From Icerya purchasi (lineage: Eukaryota > Arthropoda > Insecta > Hemiptera > Monophlebidae), in the NCBI GenBank assembly GCA_039619475.1, contig CM077116.1, positions 251,396,440 to 251,460,439 on the forward strand: a DNA stretch of 64,000 nucleotides, read 5' to 3'. The position numbers and the translations under genes are program-made. Below, one piece after another: positions 34,900 to 47,100 of this stretch (position 1 is the first letter of the stretch; each line of letters starts with the position of its first letter). Below the pieces are notes generated by a model. The model was given only the letters and a program-made list of their open reading frames with translations, was not told the origin of the DNA and made no database searches.

Positions 34900-36428
34900 G
34901 TTAAAAGTTTAAGTAGCAAATTACGAGCAAGACAACCAGTCAAACCGTTTATCTTGAAATCTTCGTCAGACACCTGTTAGGTTTTGGCGCGGTTATTTCT
35001 GTTAAACAACAACGGTAGTAATTGGATTTTTTTTTAGTCTTTTCCGTTTGGTGATTTAACAAGAATGCATGTCACTGATCGGTTTCAGATGTTTTAGTCT
35101 GTTCACTGCTTATCGATGCGATAAATGTAGTGTGCATTTTGAGCACGGGCAAAATTCGGTACCGTTATTAAGCTCTGTTTACATTAAGATTAAGAGTGGT
35201 AATAATTTTTCTCTGCCTCTCCACCGACAATTGAACGGCTTCTTAAATACTGATTTTAAGCAAACGAATTAATGGACCATGCAGACGATCATCTCGCAAA
35301 ACATACCAATCGCGTATACTTACTGCAACATTTTTTCCTTTAATTAGTGCTTTGTTAATGTTCGTAGTTTTCTACCGTTTAATCACGTGTTTTTGACGTA
35401 ATTGTTGTAAATTACCTGCCGCGAAAAACTGTTCAAGCTAATTTCCGCAGTTTTCTTGTTGACGTTTTTTTTTTGTTCTTTTTCCATTTATTATTCGCGT
35501 TGTTTAATTCTGCGTATATAAGAGTTATGGGTCCGCCTATTAATACATACATATAAGCACCCGTTTTTCCGCTTATCATAATGCAAGTGTACATGACAGC
35601 GTAATTCGCTTTTTAAAGAGTTGGATATTCCGTCAATGTTTTCATGAAAAATTACTGTCGGGTCCAAACGTTAACAGTTTTGTGACGAGTGACACTTTTT
35701 TTCCGGTAAAGAGCTGTTATTTTATTCTATTTGTAGTATATGCATTTTTGTTTTCGGTGATTTTACGATGGTGTCAGAATTGTCAACACCGAAGCGGCAA
35801 AAAAAAGTAGTCTTGCTTATAAAACGGGAAAAAAACGAAAAAAATACTTCGCGTCTTACACGAACGTCTGTGCCGTATTAAATTTAATCGTAGTGTTTTG
35901 TCTTAATTATTCCATACATTAATATAATTCACGTGTGCTAGTTCCGGATAATATCATGCGATTAATAAGCGTGTAAATATGTATGTATAAATTATGTGTA
36001 GAGTGGAAATCGATTATAACGACTCGAAAGGGAGTGAATAATCTGGTCGTTATAACCGGTTCTCCTCGTCATTTTATATTACTTTGATTTTTTATCAAGA
36101 TTTACTGCTACCAAAGAAAGCTTTACTCCTTCGTTGTCTCATAAAATATTTCGCGAAATATAACACTTTTTCTACCGATTTAACAAGTGATTTCCTTATC
36201 GTAAGCATTTTGACAGACATATAATATATATATTTAGTCAATTAATAACGTAGATATAAAAAACTCGCAATATATATGTACATATGTATATAGTAACCGA
36301 AAAAACAAAATCATAAAAGAAAATAGCGACTAGTTTTGAACTATATTTGTGATCACAATGCGTATTCTGCAATTATGAATATAGTTCGGAACTATTCGGT
36401 GTTCTTTTTTATATTCGTTTTTTCGATT
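34900..36428. other. Spacer between two inverted MITE copies
   Basis: No gene recognised. At 36002-36062 the phrases AGTGGAAATCGATTATAACG and GGTCGTTATAACCGG resemble a Tigger left end and subterminal repeat. No partner end was found. Confidence 0.45.
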
Positions 36429-36436
36429 ATCATAAA

Positions 36437-36843
36437 TAAAGGCCGTGTCCACGCGGGGGGTTAACCGCCCCCCCCCCCCGCTATTAGAACTGAAATAGTT
36501 ATTATAAATAGACAAAAATCTGAAGAAAATCAAAAATTTTAAATAAATATTGATGATTTTTTAGGGCGTTTTTAAAAAAAAAAAAAAGTAAAAATAATTT
36601 TTAGCTGCTTTGTTAGAATTTTATGCAAAATTTTTTATTACGAGTATACTCGATAACATTAATTTTTATTAATGTGTTTTTATTCCTTGGTAATTCATTT
36701 ATGTAAATTATTAATATATAAATCAAAATGATAAAAATTATTAATAGTATGAATATTAGTGAAAAATGTATTGTTTTTATAAACTAAATATGCGAAGAAA
36801 ATTTTCAAAAATCCTCCTTTTCAAAATTCTGAGCACGGCCCTG
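36437..36843 (-). mobile_element. hAT-like MITE, copy 2 (inverted)
   Basis: Read on the - strand it starts CAGGGCCGTGCTCAGAATTT (36843 downward) and ends near 36437 with AAAGGCCGTGTCCAC on the opposite strand. Flanks ATCATAAA (36429-36436) and ATCATAAT (36844-36851) form a 7/8 target duplication. The shared core includes AATGAATTACCAAGGAATAA and GAGTATACTCGTAATAAAAA. Length 407 bp. Confidence 0.85.
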
Positions 36844-36851
36844 ATCATAAT

Positions 36852-39800
36852 ATATAGTGAAATGCTATTAATATCATTTATTTATCATCATAGAATTCGA
36901 AAGTTCGAAATCCAAATTTTTTCTTTATGTCCGAAAGTACACAATTAGAAGAAGAAGTCAATATGAAAAACAAGTGTAAAAAGAGAAAAACATTACTAGA
37001 CAGTTTTCCTGTTATCCTAGCTCTTGATTCTTTTCTGTCGGCTATTTCCGATCGTGTAAGGATTTGAGTCTGTCTTATGTTCTTGGGCCAATGTCTCCAG
37101 GTTGACAAATCCAAAAAAGAAGAAAAAAAAAATTCCTTACTTTCGAAGTAATTTACAATTTTCGACTTTTTATTATAATATAGTATTTCTATTATTTTCT
37201 ATTGTGACACTCGTACTAGAAGTTTCCATCATTTAATAACACGTTGATCGGCAGCATAACTATCTATGTTCCATTCTGCGCTAACTTTGGCCTATTGATT
37301 TTTTTTTTTTTTTTTGGTTACATTTATGTACCAAAATTTTGCTTGTAATAACTTCCATTAGAATCGCTGTAACCGACGAACATAGTTTTATGTGTTAATC
37401 GCTGTCGGTTCCAATATTCGTCTCTGTAACATGTCGCTACAACGTCGAATATTTATCATTCAATACAAATATAGCGGCTGATTTAGTATTTCGTGGTAAC
37501 ACCTTTGACGTTTAAGTTTTACGGGAAAACGACATTTTTTTTTCATTTTTTGCAACATTTTTAAGTATCGGTCAAGTAAAATTCGATAACGTCCAAATAA
37601 TAAAAATACCTACATATCTAATGTAAAAACTTAATTTTTTTTTACGGATAAGCCTAAATCTTAAATTTCAATTTTTAGGATTCTATAAACGTAAGACGTA
37701 TGAAATCAAAACAAAGAAACGACGAAAATATCAAACTGAAATACGGAATAACTTATAAACTCGACTTACAAACTCTGAATTTTGCACATAAATCGCAATT
37801 AAAATGCTGTTTAAGGCAGTGCGCTTCATAACAACCGATTACACCTGGGGGCCGGAAATCCCATAAAACCGTCGTGAATGAATAATAAGGATTTAAAAAA
37901 CTCCCGACTAACCCCGTTTAAACGTGAAATTCAAAATACGTGTAATGAAACTCAAAAAAAGCTCATTTATAACGTTAAAAGTTACCGATAATAAAAAAAC
38001 AATTAAACCTGCCCTCTCAGGCATAAAACAACAACAAAAAAGAGTACTTTACGAGTGAAATAATGAAAAAACCGAAACATAACATTACAACTTCATGGCA
38101 AGCCGAAAACTCCAAAATTCGGAAATACGGGCGTTCACGGATATTTCTCCAGTTTTTTTCTCGATGGAACTTTCGAGTTCGATGCAAGAAATTTAGAAAA
38201 TCGAAAAAAATCCCTCTCCCTTTCGCTGCTCGAGTTTCGAAATTGCTTATAAATACACGCGCCCATTCCCGGATATTTCTCTATTTTGATGCATGCAGTT
38301 TCCTAAACTTCAAAATAGGCTCTCGGTGCTCATCCGAAAATTCGGAAAAAATCAAGCGGAGCCCCATTAACAGATATCCGATAGATGCTTCCATTTATCA
38401 TTAATATAATTACACCGCGGATAAGAGCTTTTAATGTTGAATTTTTACCTGTTCTTTTTTCTTTTTTTTTCTTTTTTTTTTTTTGGAACAAGTTATAGTG
38501 TAAATTATGCACAAATTAAGAACTATTATTTTGCGTTTAATTTCTCAGTATTTACTAAGTAAGAATTTCTTTTAGTACCAAAAAATTTTCAAGAATTTGT
38601 AAAATTTTATCTTGCCCGTTCATCAACACAGCGACGTGTAAATATAAAATACGAGCAAATATGTTAGGGTTTTTTTTTTATTTTATGGGACCGAAAAACA
38701 AGTCAGCCGCCTGAAGCTTAAACAACACCCGAATGACCATATATCCTTAAAAAAAATATATTTTACGTATTTTTTCTCTAAAAATATGTATGCATTTTTT
38801 CCGATTTTTAAAAGTGGCGGAACGTACTTAAACAAAATATAAAGCGCATATTTTCGGTTTTTTGATCATACTACGTGATACTCTAATTAATCATTTCTGA
38901 CTTTATTCTATACTAACAAGACGCTAAAATTTGTTTCCTTACGTGCGCATTACCGTAGAATATTATGAAACCAATAAAAACCGCGTTATCGACCAGTGTC
39001 ATTAATGGGTGTCTTGGCGACTTCGTAAATTACTATCGATTCTCAACGGTGATTATCACATTCTTGTACATTTAGTGCGTGGTCGAGTATTATCCGTCAG
39101 AAACGAATTTTAATCTCAAAACCTACACATTCTTACCTTCGAATGCCACTTCGAAAAACTATCATCAATGAGAATTACAGCGAATGTTACGACAGATACT
39201 TCATTTTACGTTTAACGGAAGAATAATATATAATAAGGCAATAAAAGAAACAAATAAGACGAGATATCTAGCGTGTGGTAAAGAGTAAATTTCGCCAACA
39301 ACGTGAGAGCAGCAGCAACCGATCGTTCTTATGCCGTTACTACATTCACGATAATAACATACAATGCCGACACAGCCAATCGTATTTAGTTTATAATGAA
39401 CACGTCAATTGTAAATTATGCTTTCTATGCGCCTCTAGATTTCACTTGCAGTTTGAGAATATCAACTGATGCTTTGGAATAGCTTGAATCTATCTCACCT
39501 TTCTGATCCATCATTTCTTCAGCTAAATAATATATTTTACTTAATGTAAAATAGAGACACGCACACTAACAAACAAACACGATGATATATTATAATTTAA
39601 TAATACATTAAAAACACCGACTAGTTTCGGATGTTTAATCCGTTTTCATGGTGTACATTGAAAACGATTAAAATTAAAACAACAATAATAAATTCGTCAA
39701 CAATTGATAAAAGATATATGTAATCACCATATTCACTAACAAATTTTGGAAACGTAAAAATAAAGAATAACAAATTATTAATCAATTTAAAATACAAAAA

Positions 39801-39959
39801 TTTAAAAATAAAAATCAGCCAGTAAAATGAAACATTATAATTAAAATTGCACGATGTAATATTAAATATTAAATAATAGATTATTATTCGGCAAATTATT
39901 ATTAATAATGTTATCTCTGTACTTATCGCTTGTTGCAATTGATGAGTTCCGGTAAATAT
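36852..39959. other. AT-rich stretch without a supported gene
   Basis: Several poly-T tracts (near 37299-37315, 38457-38483) and short unsupported ORFs. No element terminus recognised. Confidence 0.5.
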
Positions 39960-39972
39960 AACTTTACTAGAT

Positions 39973-40021
39973 TACCCTTAGTCGGCCAAGCCCAAAAAAA
40001 AAAAAAAAACAAAAAAAAAAC
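39973..40021 (+). mobile_element. 49-bp severely truncated retroposon
   Basis: The 13-mer AACTTTACTAGAT occurs at 39960-39972 and 40022-40034. Between them lie about 20 bp of unique sequence (TACCCTTAGTCGGCCAAGCC) and an A-rich tail. This is the structure of an extremely 5'-truncated poly-A retroposon. The short unique part resembles the 3' end of the LINE at 19271-23194 (ending GACGAGCCCAATT before its poly-A). Confidence 0.75.
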
Positions 40022-40326
40022 AACTTTACTAGATGCATTTCCGTCATTTCAGGAAAATCGAGCACATCGGAAGACTTCAATTTTTCAAAAAAAATCTATT
40101 TTTCGGCTCCATGACTGTAATTTCCCATCCGTAAGCTGTTTTCTTTGCTATCTTTTGGAAGAATTTCGATATCGCTTCATCTGAAAAAATCCTCCGAGAC
40201 TAGTCGTTTTCCAAATTCATTTATTAAAAACAAAAACTACCTTACTATGAAGATACCAACACTTCAGTCAGATAACGATTATCTAGTTGATACCCATATT
40301 TTTGAGCTACAGCACCGATCGAATCA

Positions 40327-41166
40327 TCATGACACGGCGCGGGACTTGTTTGCTATTTCCCCTAACAATCTCCCCTTTAATGATAGCACCAGAACACGAT
40401 ACTTTCCTTTTTCTAATTGCGATTTCACATCGTGAAAGCCTCGATCGAATAGAAAAACATAATTTTCTTTGTACATCAGTTTCTTCAAATCGCTTTCATT
40501 TTCATTCACAATTTTAGAGCCGTTTTCTTTAGCATAAAATAAACTTAAAACATTAACGATATAACCATCAGTAGTACAAAACGGCTTACGTAGAGGAACT
40601 CTTTTTGTGACCTGAATGAGATTTTTTTTTTTTTGGTATTCATTGTTAGAACTCTTCTGGTGTCTGAAGTAAGTTCCATCAGCAACTAGCGCAACGGTAT
40701 TATCATCGTTACTTACATCGGGAAGATTGAATGACTCTACAAATCACGTTATCTCGATTTGCGATTTTCATGTCAAAACCGGGAGGCAATATATCCGTTT
40801 TAAAAAGATTCAAAACATTTGAAAACTCAGAAATTTGCTGATGACGTTGAAGGCGCCAAAAACGGAGCAGATTGTTTCATTTGAATTTCCTGTTCGTAAA
40901 TAAAAGAACAACGCGAGCTTGCCGATTATCCGTGTTCCTCAAGGACATTTAGCGCAATTGGATCAACTGTTCCCAATTCAATCTAGTAAATGTACGAATT
41001 CTTTCTTCAGAGATGGAAAAATCACACTGATCCTATCGTGTAATTCTTGATCCGAAGTGACGCTCGAAGCTTTGAATGATTTAGTTGTATCGGCAGCTGT
41101 TATAGAACTTAAATGAGAAAAACGATTCTTAAATACTCCATTAAACGCTATATCAGAAGGGACCAA
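40327..41166 (-). pseudogene. DDE_Tnp_4-type transposase relic
   Basis: On the - strand the fragment SVTSDQELHDRISVIFPSLK (near 41010-41070) is followed by a broken ALFFYLRTGNSNETICSVFG helix-turn-helix region. Then comes NTVALVADGTYFRHQKSSNN (near 40640-40700), holding a candidate first catalytic Asp. A stretch with KPFCTTDGYIVNVL follows (near 40565), then NYVFLFDRGFHDVKSQLEKG (near 40410-40470) with a second Asp. These match the order of insect DDE_Tnp_4 transposases (ISL2EU/Harbinger-like). Stops, frameshifts and an A-rich run near 40622-40634 break it. Element ends were not found. The superfamily name is tentative; transposase origin is well supported. Confidence 0.75.
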
Positions 41167-41170
41167 TAAT

Positions 41171-42125
41171 AATGTTCACAAGCGAAAATTCGTTTCTGAC
41201 GTATGTATAAATATAAACGATGATAGTAAGTGTGCTCGATCATGCGTTAAATGTACAAAAATGTGACAATCACTCTTTAGAATCGGTAGTAATCTACGAA
41301 GTTTGGGTAATGCCCTCGACTGGCGATCCCCAAAAAAAAAAAAAGTCACCAAGACACTCATTAATGACACCGGTCGATAATGTGGTTTTTATCGGTTTCA
41401 TAATACTCTACGGTAAAGCGCATGGTAAGGAAACAAGTTTTAGCGTCTTGTTAATACAGAATAAAGTCAAAAATGATTAAAGTATCATGTAGGTCTCTCA
41501 CCAGGAAAAATTTAGTTTTGAGTGTGGTCAAAAACTGAAAATAGCGGTTTTTATTTGTTTTTGGGTACGTTTCACCGTTTTTAAAAAACTGAAAAAATAA
41601 CCTATTTTTAGAGACAAAATACGTAAAATATTTTTTTTTTAAAAGAAACTGTCTTGGAAAAAATCGAGTTTTAAAATTTTTCGAACGCTGTAAAAAGTTA
41701 AATTTCGCGCTAAAATAACTATTTTATACGACTTGAAACACCCTATAATTTAAACGAAAAAAAAAAATTCCTCATCTTGAAACTGAACCGAGATATTGCC
41801 AAAACACTGAAAATCACAAAATCGAGCCTCATAGAGCCCTAAGAAGGGGAGTCTGAAAATCTACGAATCGGCATTTCCATTAATTACTTATCCGAATAAC
41901 TTCCGATTTGACTATCTTATCCGGGCTAGACCCTTTCGACAAGTTGTTAACTTATCTTCGTGTCATTTAAAACATGACATAAACGAATTGAATTTGGTTC
42001 TAACACGTATTCATTATTAACCAGTTATTTTTAATTCTTGCTTTATTTTTGACGATATGTTCCTTAAAGTTTCTTTTATTACTTACGGTTTTGATTGATC
42101 GCATTCGTCATTTGTACATATATAC

Positions 42126-42159
<34 letters not shown>

Positions 42160-42415
42160 TTAAAAAAAGTGCCAAACTTATCCCTTTTTTTTTTTCCCTA
42201 TTCTGGGCGCGCTATTATATTACAGCATCACATGTATCAACTTCTTTATTCTAATTTAATAAAATAATCACATTTAGTGGTAGGGAATCCATAATTCCTT
42301 AACGAAGAGCTGAAGTAGTAGTGTAATCTGGGATCACATATCGGCTGCTCGAGTCGGTGAATTGGTATTCATTGACGAGGGATTTTTTTTCACTTTCCTC
42401 AGAATTTGACGTTCT
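41171..42415. other. No supported gene
   Basis: A short poly-A stretch at 41333-41345, preceded by GCCCTCGACTGGCGATCCCC, could be another truncated LINE 3' end, but no target duplication was found. A 35-nt poly-T lies at about 42127-42159. Confidence 0.45.
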
Positions 42416-42612
42416 TCATGCGCAAATCCGTGGATGACCGGAACTATTACAGAGATCAATTGGATTTTCCTTTTTGAATCGTTCGACGATGTATTTTACC
42501 GTCCTCTCCTCCATTTGAAGCATCTCGTATATATTTTCTTGTATGATTTTCCATTCTCCCGGCGCCAAACCACAAGTTGTATTTTCTCCGGGGACGTTCG
42601 TTTATCAGGCAT
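42416..42612 (-). pseudogene. Tc1/mariner transposase N-terminal relic
   Basis: The ATG at 42612 begins PDKRTSPEKIQLVVWRRENG. After a frameshift near 42535 it continues IYEMLQMEERTVKYIVERFK, then KENPIDLCNSSGHPRICA and a stop at 42416. This matches the paired helix-turn-helix start of Tc1-like transposases, including the GRPR-type linker (here GHPR). No DDE domain or inverted repeats were found nearby, so only this DNA-binding fragment survives. Confidence 0.72.
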
Positions 42613-45329
42613 CCTTCCAATTTCAATCACACTTTCCTCCAAAGTTGTACGTCCGACTTTTTCACGCGTACGATGCACACAATAAGGTATTCTCGTAAGC
42701 GGATTCATACGTGCAGTTATCTCGGAACGTATTACTCACCAAGGATGACTCATTCTGTGATTACAAAAATCCCGCTGTAAATGAAAGTGTAAACATTTTT
42801 GTGAGCTGTAAATTTACGTTTCTCCTGCATTATCTTTTTTGGTTTTCCTCTTGTTCTTCCTTTGCCGTCTCTGTGTACGCATATTTCCTCATTACATCCC
42901 ACTTTATCAAATACCCTTCGCAATTTGCTTACTACTTCTTTTTACATTATTTTCGGGTCCCTTATAATGTGAAATTGACGAGTATTGTGACTCACTGTAT
43001 ATTGGATATCTTAATTTTGAATTGACGGTATAAATGTAAATTATGGTAAAACCTCTTTAAACATGCAAAATCTTCAGCGCCTGAAAACACCTGATCTTAC
43101 GTATATTATGCTTTTGGTACATTTATGTGGTTTCATTACACTTACAATTAGATGAGTACCACTTTAGTAATCTCTTTTCAAACGATATATTTAAAACACT
43201 AAAGTAGTGAATTTTTGTACTTTCGTATTGTAACTGTAGTTTTTATACAGATTATTACGCGTTATAAACTGTTAACTGCGATAGCGCGTACCATATTCGA
43301 TAAGGCTTATTAGTGTACACTCAGTTATTAAATATCCAATTTTATTGAAATATAAACAATTCATAGAATACTTATAACGAAAATTCTAAGCGATATTAGA
43401 AATTTTGATGCAACGAAAATCTATCATGCCATAAATCAAGAAATTTCATTTTCACATTGTAAACACTCGAGTGTTAATAAAGTGTTTAAATATACCTAAT
43501 TTTGCTACGTTTAATTAGGAATACAAGTAGTTGTTAGAATTCTATTAACCGCGTGCGATGTACAATATTTTTTAAAAATCACATAATTTCCATCTCTGTT
43601 CAAATGTATATAATTGTTTTGAAACATTTCATCATCATTGAAAAAGTACGCTTCCTACGATGATCGCTCGATCTAAACATAAAGAACTGTTTCAATTAAA
43701 CTTTCAATTAAAACATTATCATTATTATTAATAGTAAAGAATTTCTTTCAGCTTATTACGTTTCACTTTTCGATGCCTATTTAGATTTAGCAATTTCGAA
43801 AATTTGGTAGGACATGACCATTATCAAAACCAAAAAAAAAAAAAAAAAAAAAAAAAACACAATTTATACCCATATCGAATATTATAATTACGAATAAGAA
43901 CGTCATTTTAAACGGTGATGAATTTATTGAAAAAATAATCACGTACGATGTGTCATTATTGGATAAACTGAAACGATTCCTCTGATTGGCCAGGCTGTTG
44001 TCACAACTACGGCGATTACGCACGCGCCTGAAACCGCATAGCCGAACGAAATATTAACCATTATCGCTGGCGTGCTTTTTTTCTGTCACACAATATTGCC
44101 TGCGCATCAATTTATTATCTTCTTGGAATTTAACTCGTAATACTAAATGATGTCGATCAGAAATTTATTCCGAAATCGTATCCCCCCCCCCATTTTCACT
44201 TATTAAATACGTTTATTTTTCCATTGCGTTTTGTAGATACATTATTATACTTGAAGAAGAAAAAAAAAAGTTATTAGGTTTTCTTTCGTTTTTGTTCTCT
44301 TACCCTTTTGAAATTTAAAATGATGTTTATTTCTTTCTAAGCGGCATTTATGCAAAAACAATATTGATTTCTGTTACACACTAATCAAATATCACAGTTA
44401 ATCAATTATTCGGGCAACGGTAACAACAACTTTTCTTCGAAGCGTTCCAGTGTAGCAGAAAAGAATCGCGGCTTATTTTTGATCAGCGAAAAATGTGACG
44501 TATCATCATAATGTTACCAATGTTTGTTCATTAAATCGTACATAATTATGATTGGGCGTGTTTTATTGTCGCTTAATTGGATGATTGTTTAGTATTTCTT
44601 TATACCGAATCGTAATACAGAACAAAACTGCTGCTCGCGTGTGTATAACGCAAGATCGGCAATATTTGCTATCTTAAATAGTCCCCCAATCATACATTAA
44701 TTCAAATTAAAAGATTTCGGAAATTATCGCTGATTCTTTTTTTTTTTTTTTGGTTTTAATAAGGACCGACAATTAAAGAGAAATTGATCCGATTTTCCCT
44801 GCATGTGATTCGGTAATAAGGAAAGAAGTAATTTAATGAAAACTAAAGGCGGGAAAGAGAAGTTGCAAATTCCAGCGAATGAATCAATGCAATAAAGACA
44901 CGCGCATTCGGCAGAGAGGAAAGGAACAGATGCGATCGGCGTCGTCTTTAATAACGAAAATGCGATAAAAGCAATTGTCACACGAAGATACTGGAACGAC
45001 GAGAAAAAGGCCAAGTGCGAGCAAAATGGAGAACAAAGGTCTAGAATGAAATCAGGATGGACAGAGACACGGAGGAGGAAATAACGTTACCACATTAAAA
45101 ATGCTGTTAATGTTTTGCGACTTATTCGGTAAAAACCCGCGACGTTAGAATTTTTTCCCGTTCTCGTTCCACGTAGTGTGAGATAATTCATCGTTAAAAC
45201 AAAAACACGATGAAAATTGCATTAGGAAAAACCTGCGGGCTTTAAATAGGTAATATGAGTTCTCTGATTGGTTGTTTTTCTCGACCAATAATTCCGATAT
45301 TTAAACAACCGTCATAGTATTTTCGGAGA
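42613..45329. other. AT-rich stretch without a supported gene
   Basis: Poly-A run at about 43832-43856, a C run near 44182-44190, a poly-T run near 44737-44750. No element ends or exons recognised. Confidence 0.5.
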
Positions 45330-45640
45330 CCAGCTATACCGCGTGGCGTTGTTGATTAGTCACAGTGGTGTGTAGAACCGAATTCGATTCCCAATACCGC
45401 ACATCGACGCTTTCAAAAGTTTTACACTTTTTTTTTTTTTTTTTTAAATACCGACTACTTCGAGGTTTATTATAAAAATTTAAAGATGCACTAAAAAGTA
45501 AAAAATAATTACTCCCGATTAGTAAATATATCAGAGTGATGTAAGTTAAGGTAATATCGTAATTTTGATACAACATTAATAAAGTTTTACACTTGCGCCG
45601 GTTTAAGTTGACGCGCCCAAAAATTGAACAGAAAAAAATA
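45330..45640 (+). mobile_element. tRNA-derived SINE, copy 2 (split by nested insertion)
   Basis: This copy has the clearest tRNA-like promoter: A-box-like GTGGCGTTGTTGATTAG (45343-45359) and B-box-like AATTCGATTCCCAATACCGC (45381-45400). Its 3' part resumes after the nested insertion with GCGCCGGTTTAAGTTGACGC and GCCCAAAAATTG (from about 45595). It matches copy 3 in head and tail. RNA polymerase III transcription is inferred from the family type. Confidence 0.82.
45430..45580 (-). mobile_element. 151-bp poly-A retroposon nested in SINE copy 2
   Basis: AAAGTTTTACACTT occurs at 45416-45429 and 45581-45594, an exact 14-bp target duplication. The insert begins with poly-T on the + strand, the poly-A tail of a - strand retroposon. 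It then has about 135 bp of non-coding sequence. Removing it rejoins the SINE. The source family is unknown. Confidence 0.82.
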
Positions 45641-46039
45641 AAACGAAGTATTTTCGTGCCCCCAAAATTTGACTTTTTAACCCGTTTGTGGCGGCAGTAT
45701 GTCCTCATGTACCGGTTTTTATCACACGCTAAAGTTTAGGGTGAGAGCTACGCCGATAAAAGCGAACCAGCCATGATGGTAGATTGTGAAAAAGTGTGTC
45801 GGCGCGCGGATTTCCTTCTTTTCGATTGCGGATTTTTATTCGAAACAATAGGTTTAGTTTCCGGATTTTATTTATTTATTTTTGTTTTTTCAGCTAATAC
45901 ATATAAATTTTTAACTCCGTGTATCATTTTTAATTGTGTTTCGGAAATCGGAGATACCATCTTCCTCTCGACCATGTTCGTGATGGAACTTGTCGCTGGA
46001 AAAGAAACTTTTTCGAAATTATAAATTCCGTTTTCGATG
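45641..46039. other. No supported gene
   Basis: Short ORF 45773-46024 has two hydrophobic stretches but no recognisable family. It leads into the CpG-rich segment. Confidence 0.4.
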
Positions 46040-47100
46040 TAGGCGATGGAATAAAAGTGGCGAAGAAACGGCGAAACGCACTCATTTCAATCATCGACGG
46101 AGAGGAAATTTCGTAATCCGATCGAAAATTAATCTGGTTCGGAGCATGGCTCGGCGACGTCGGCGGCTGACTGACTCTACACACAGACAGCGTCGTGTGT
46201 AAAAGCGTGACAACAGAGGGCCAAAAAAAAGCCGATCGGAAAACGGTAGTTGGCCGAGCGAGAGAGACTCGACGGTAGTAGCAGCGGGTGATAATATCAT
46301 TACAGAGATCTCGGCGATGACGGTAAGCAGGCAGCTGATAAGACGGCGACGACGAAATCGACGTAACAGACGCTGGCGGCGTGACACTGGAAGCTGCGCG
46401 CGCGCCTTACGTTTCAAGATGAGAGAGCTGATTGCGCGTGCCAGCTGTTTACGGTTGTAGGCCGGCGGCGCTGTTCTCCGACCGAACGGCTGATCGTGGA
46501 CGTAGCGGTTGCGCGCACACACACTCTTCTCGCGATCGACTGCCAGACGACGCTTCTCTTGCTGCTGCTGCCGACGAGCGTTCCGAGGTGCGTGCGTGTT
46601 AGCGACCGGTACCGCGGACGCCCGGCACAAGGTGAAGACTGCAGCTGCCGTCAACGTCAATGCACCTAACGGAATGAAACGCGGCCGGCCATTCACGCGA
46701 AGACGAACGCGCGCTCAGACTTGAGATCAATGCGCGCGCGATTTAATGGCGGTACACGTGCGCACACGGGAATCGCGGCGGTCACTTGTCGTCGATCGTC
46801 GCTGGCGACGGCGGGGGTTTTGGCCGATGCACGATCGCCTGTGGAAGACTGCGAGGAGCCCCGGGACCGGGCCAGTTGCGCGCTCTGTCCTTACCGTATC
46901 GATTTCCGGACGCGAAAATAACGCCGACAACAAGTAAGGACAGCACGTGACCGAACCCCCGCACCGAGCAGACCGACTCTTCGCTCAGCGCTCTGGTGAC
47001 ATGTGCTCGTCCGACTTGGATAATCGGCCGATTCTTCGTCGCCGTCTCTCGCATATTTATCGTTGATATCCGTGCCCCTGTCCATCGCTGTTTATCGATC
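46040..47100. promoter_or_regulatory. CpG-rich island, candidate host promoter or first exon
   Basis: GC content rises sharply here (many lines exceed 55 percent against roughly 30-35 percent around). CpG dinucleotides are dense, with CGCGCGCG-like and GCGGCCGGCC stretches. All frames are open over long distances, giving many overlapping Arg-rich ORFs on both strands, none with a credible family. Such a segment in AT-rich insect DNA usually marks a promoter and 5' exon. A donor-like ATGACGGTAAGC lies at 46317-46328 on +. Direction and gene identity cannot be fixed. Confidence 0.45.

Noticed and set aside
41300..41345. Another truncated LINE 3' end before a poly-A
   Set aside because: GCCCTCGACTGGCGATCCCC before the A run is suggestive, but no target duplication could be found.
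46091..46696. 201-codon - strand ORF whose first residues look like a signal peptide
   Set aside because: It begins at GTG with an in-frame TGA just upstream, is Arg-rich throughout, and lies in a CpG-rich segment where all frames are open. No ATG supports it.
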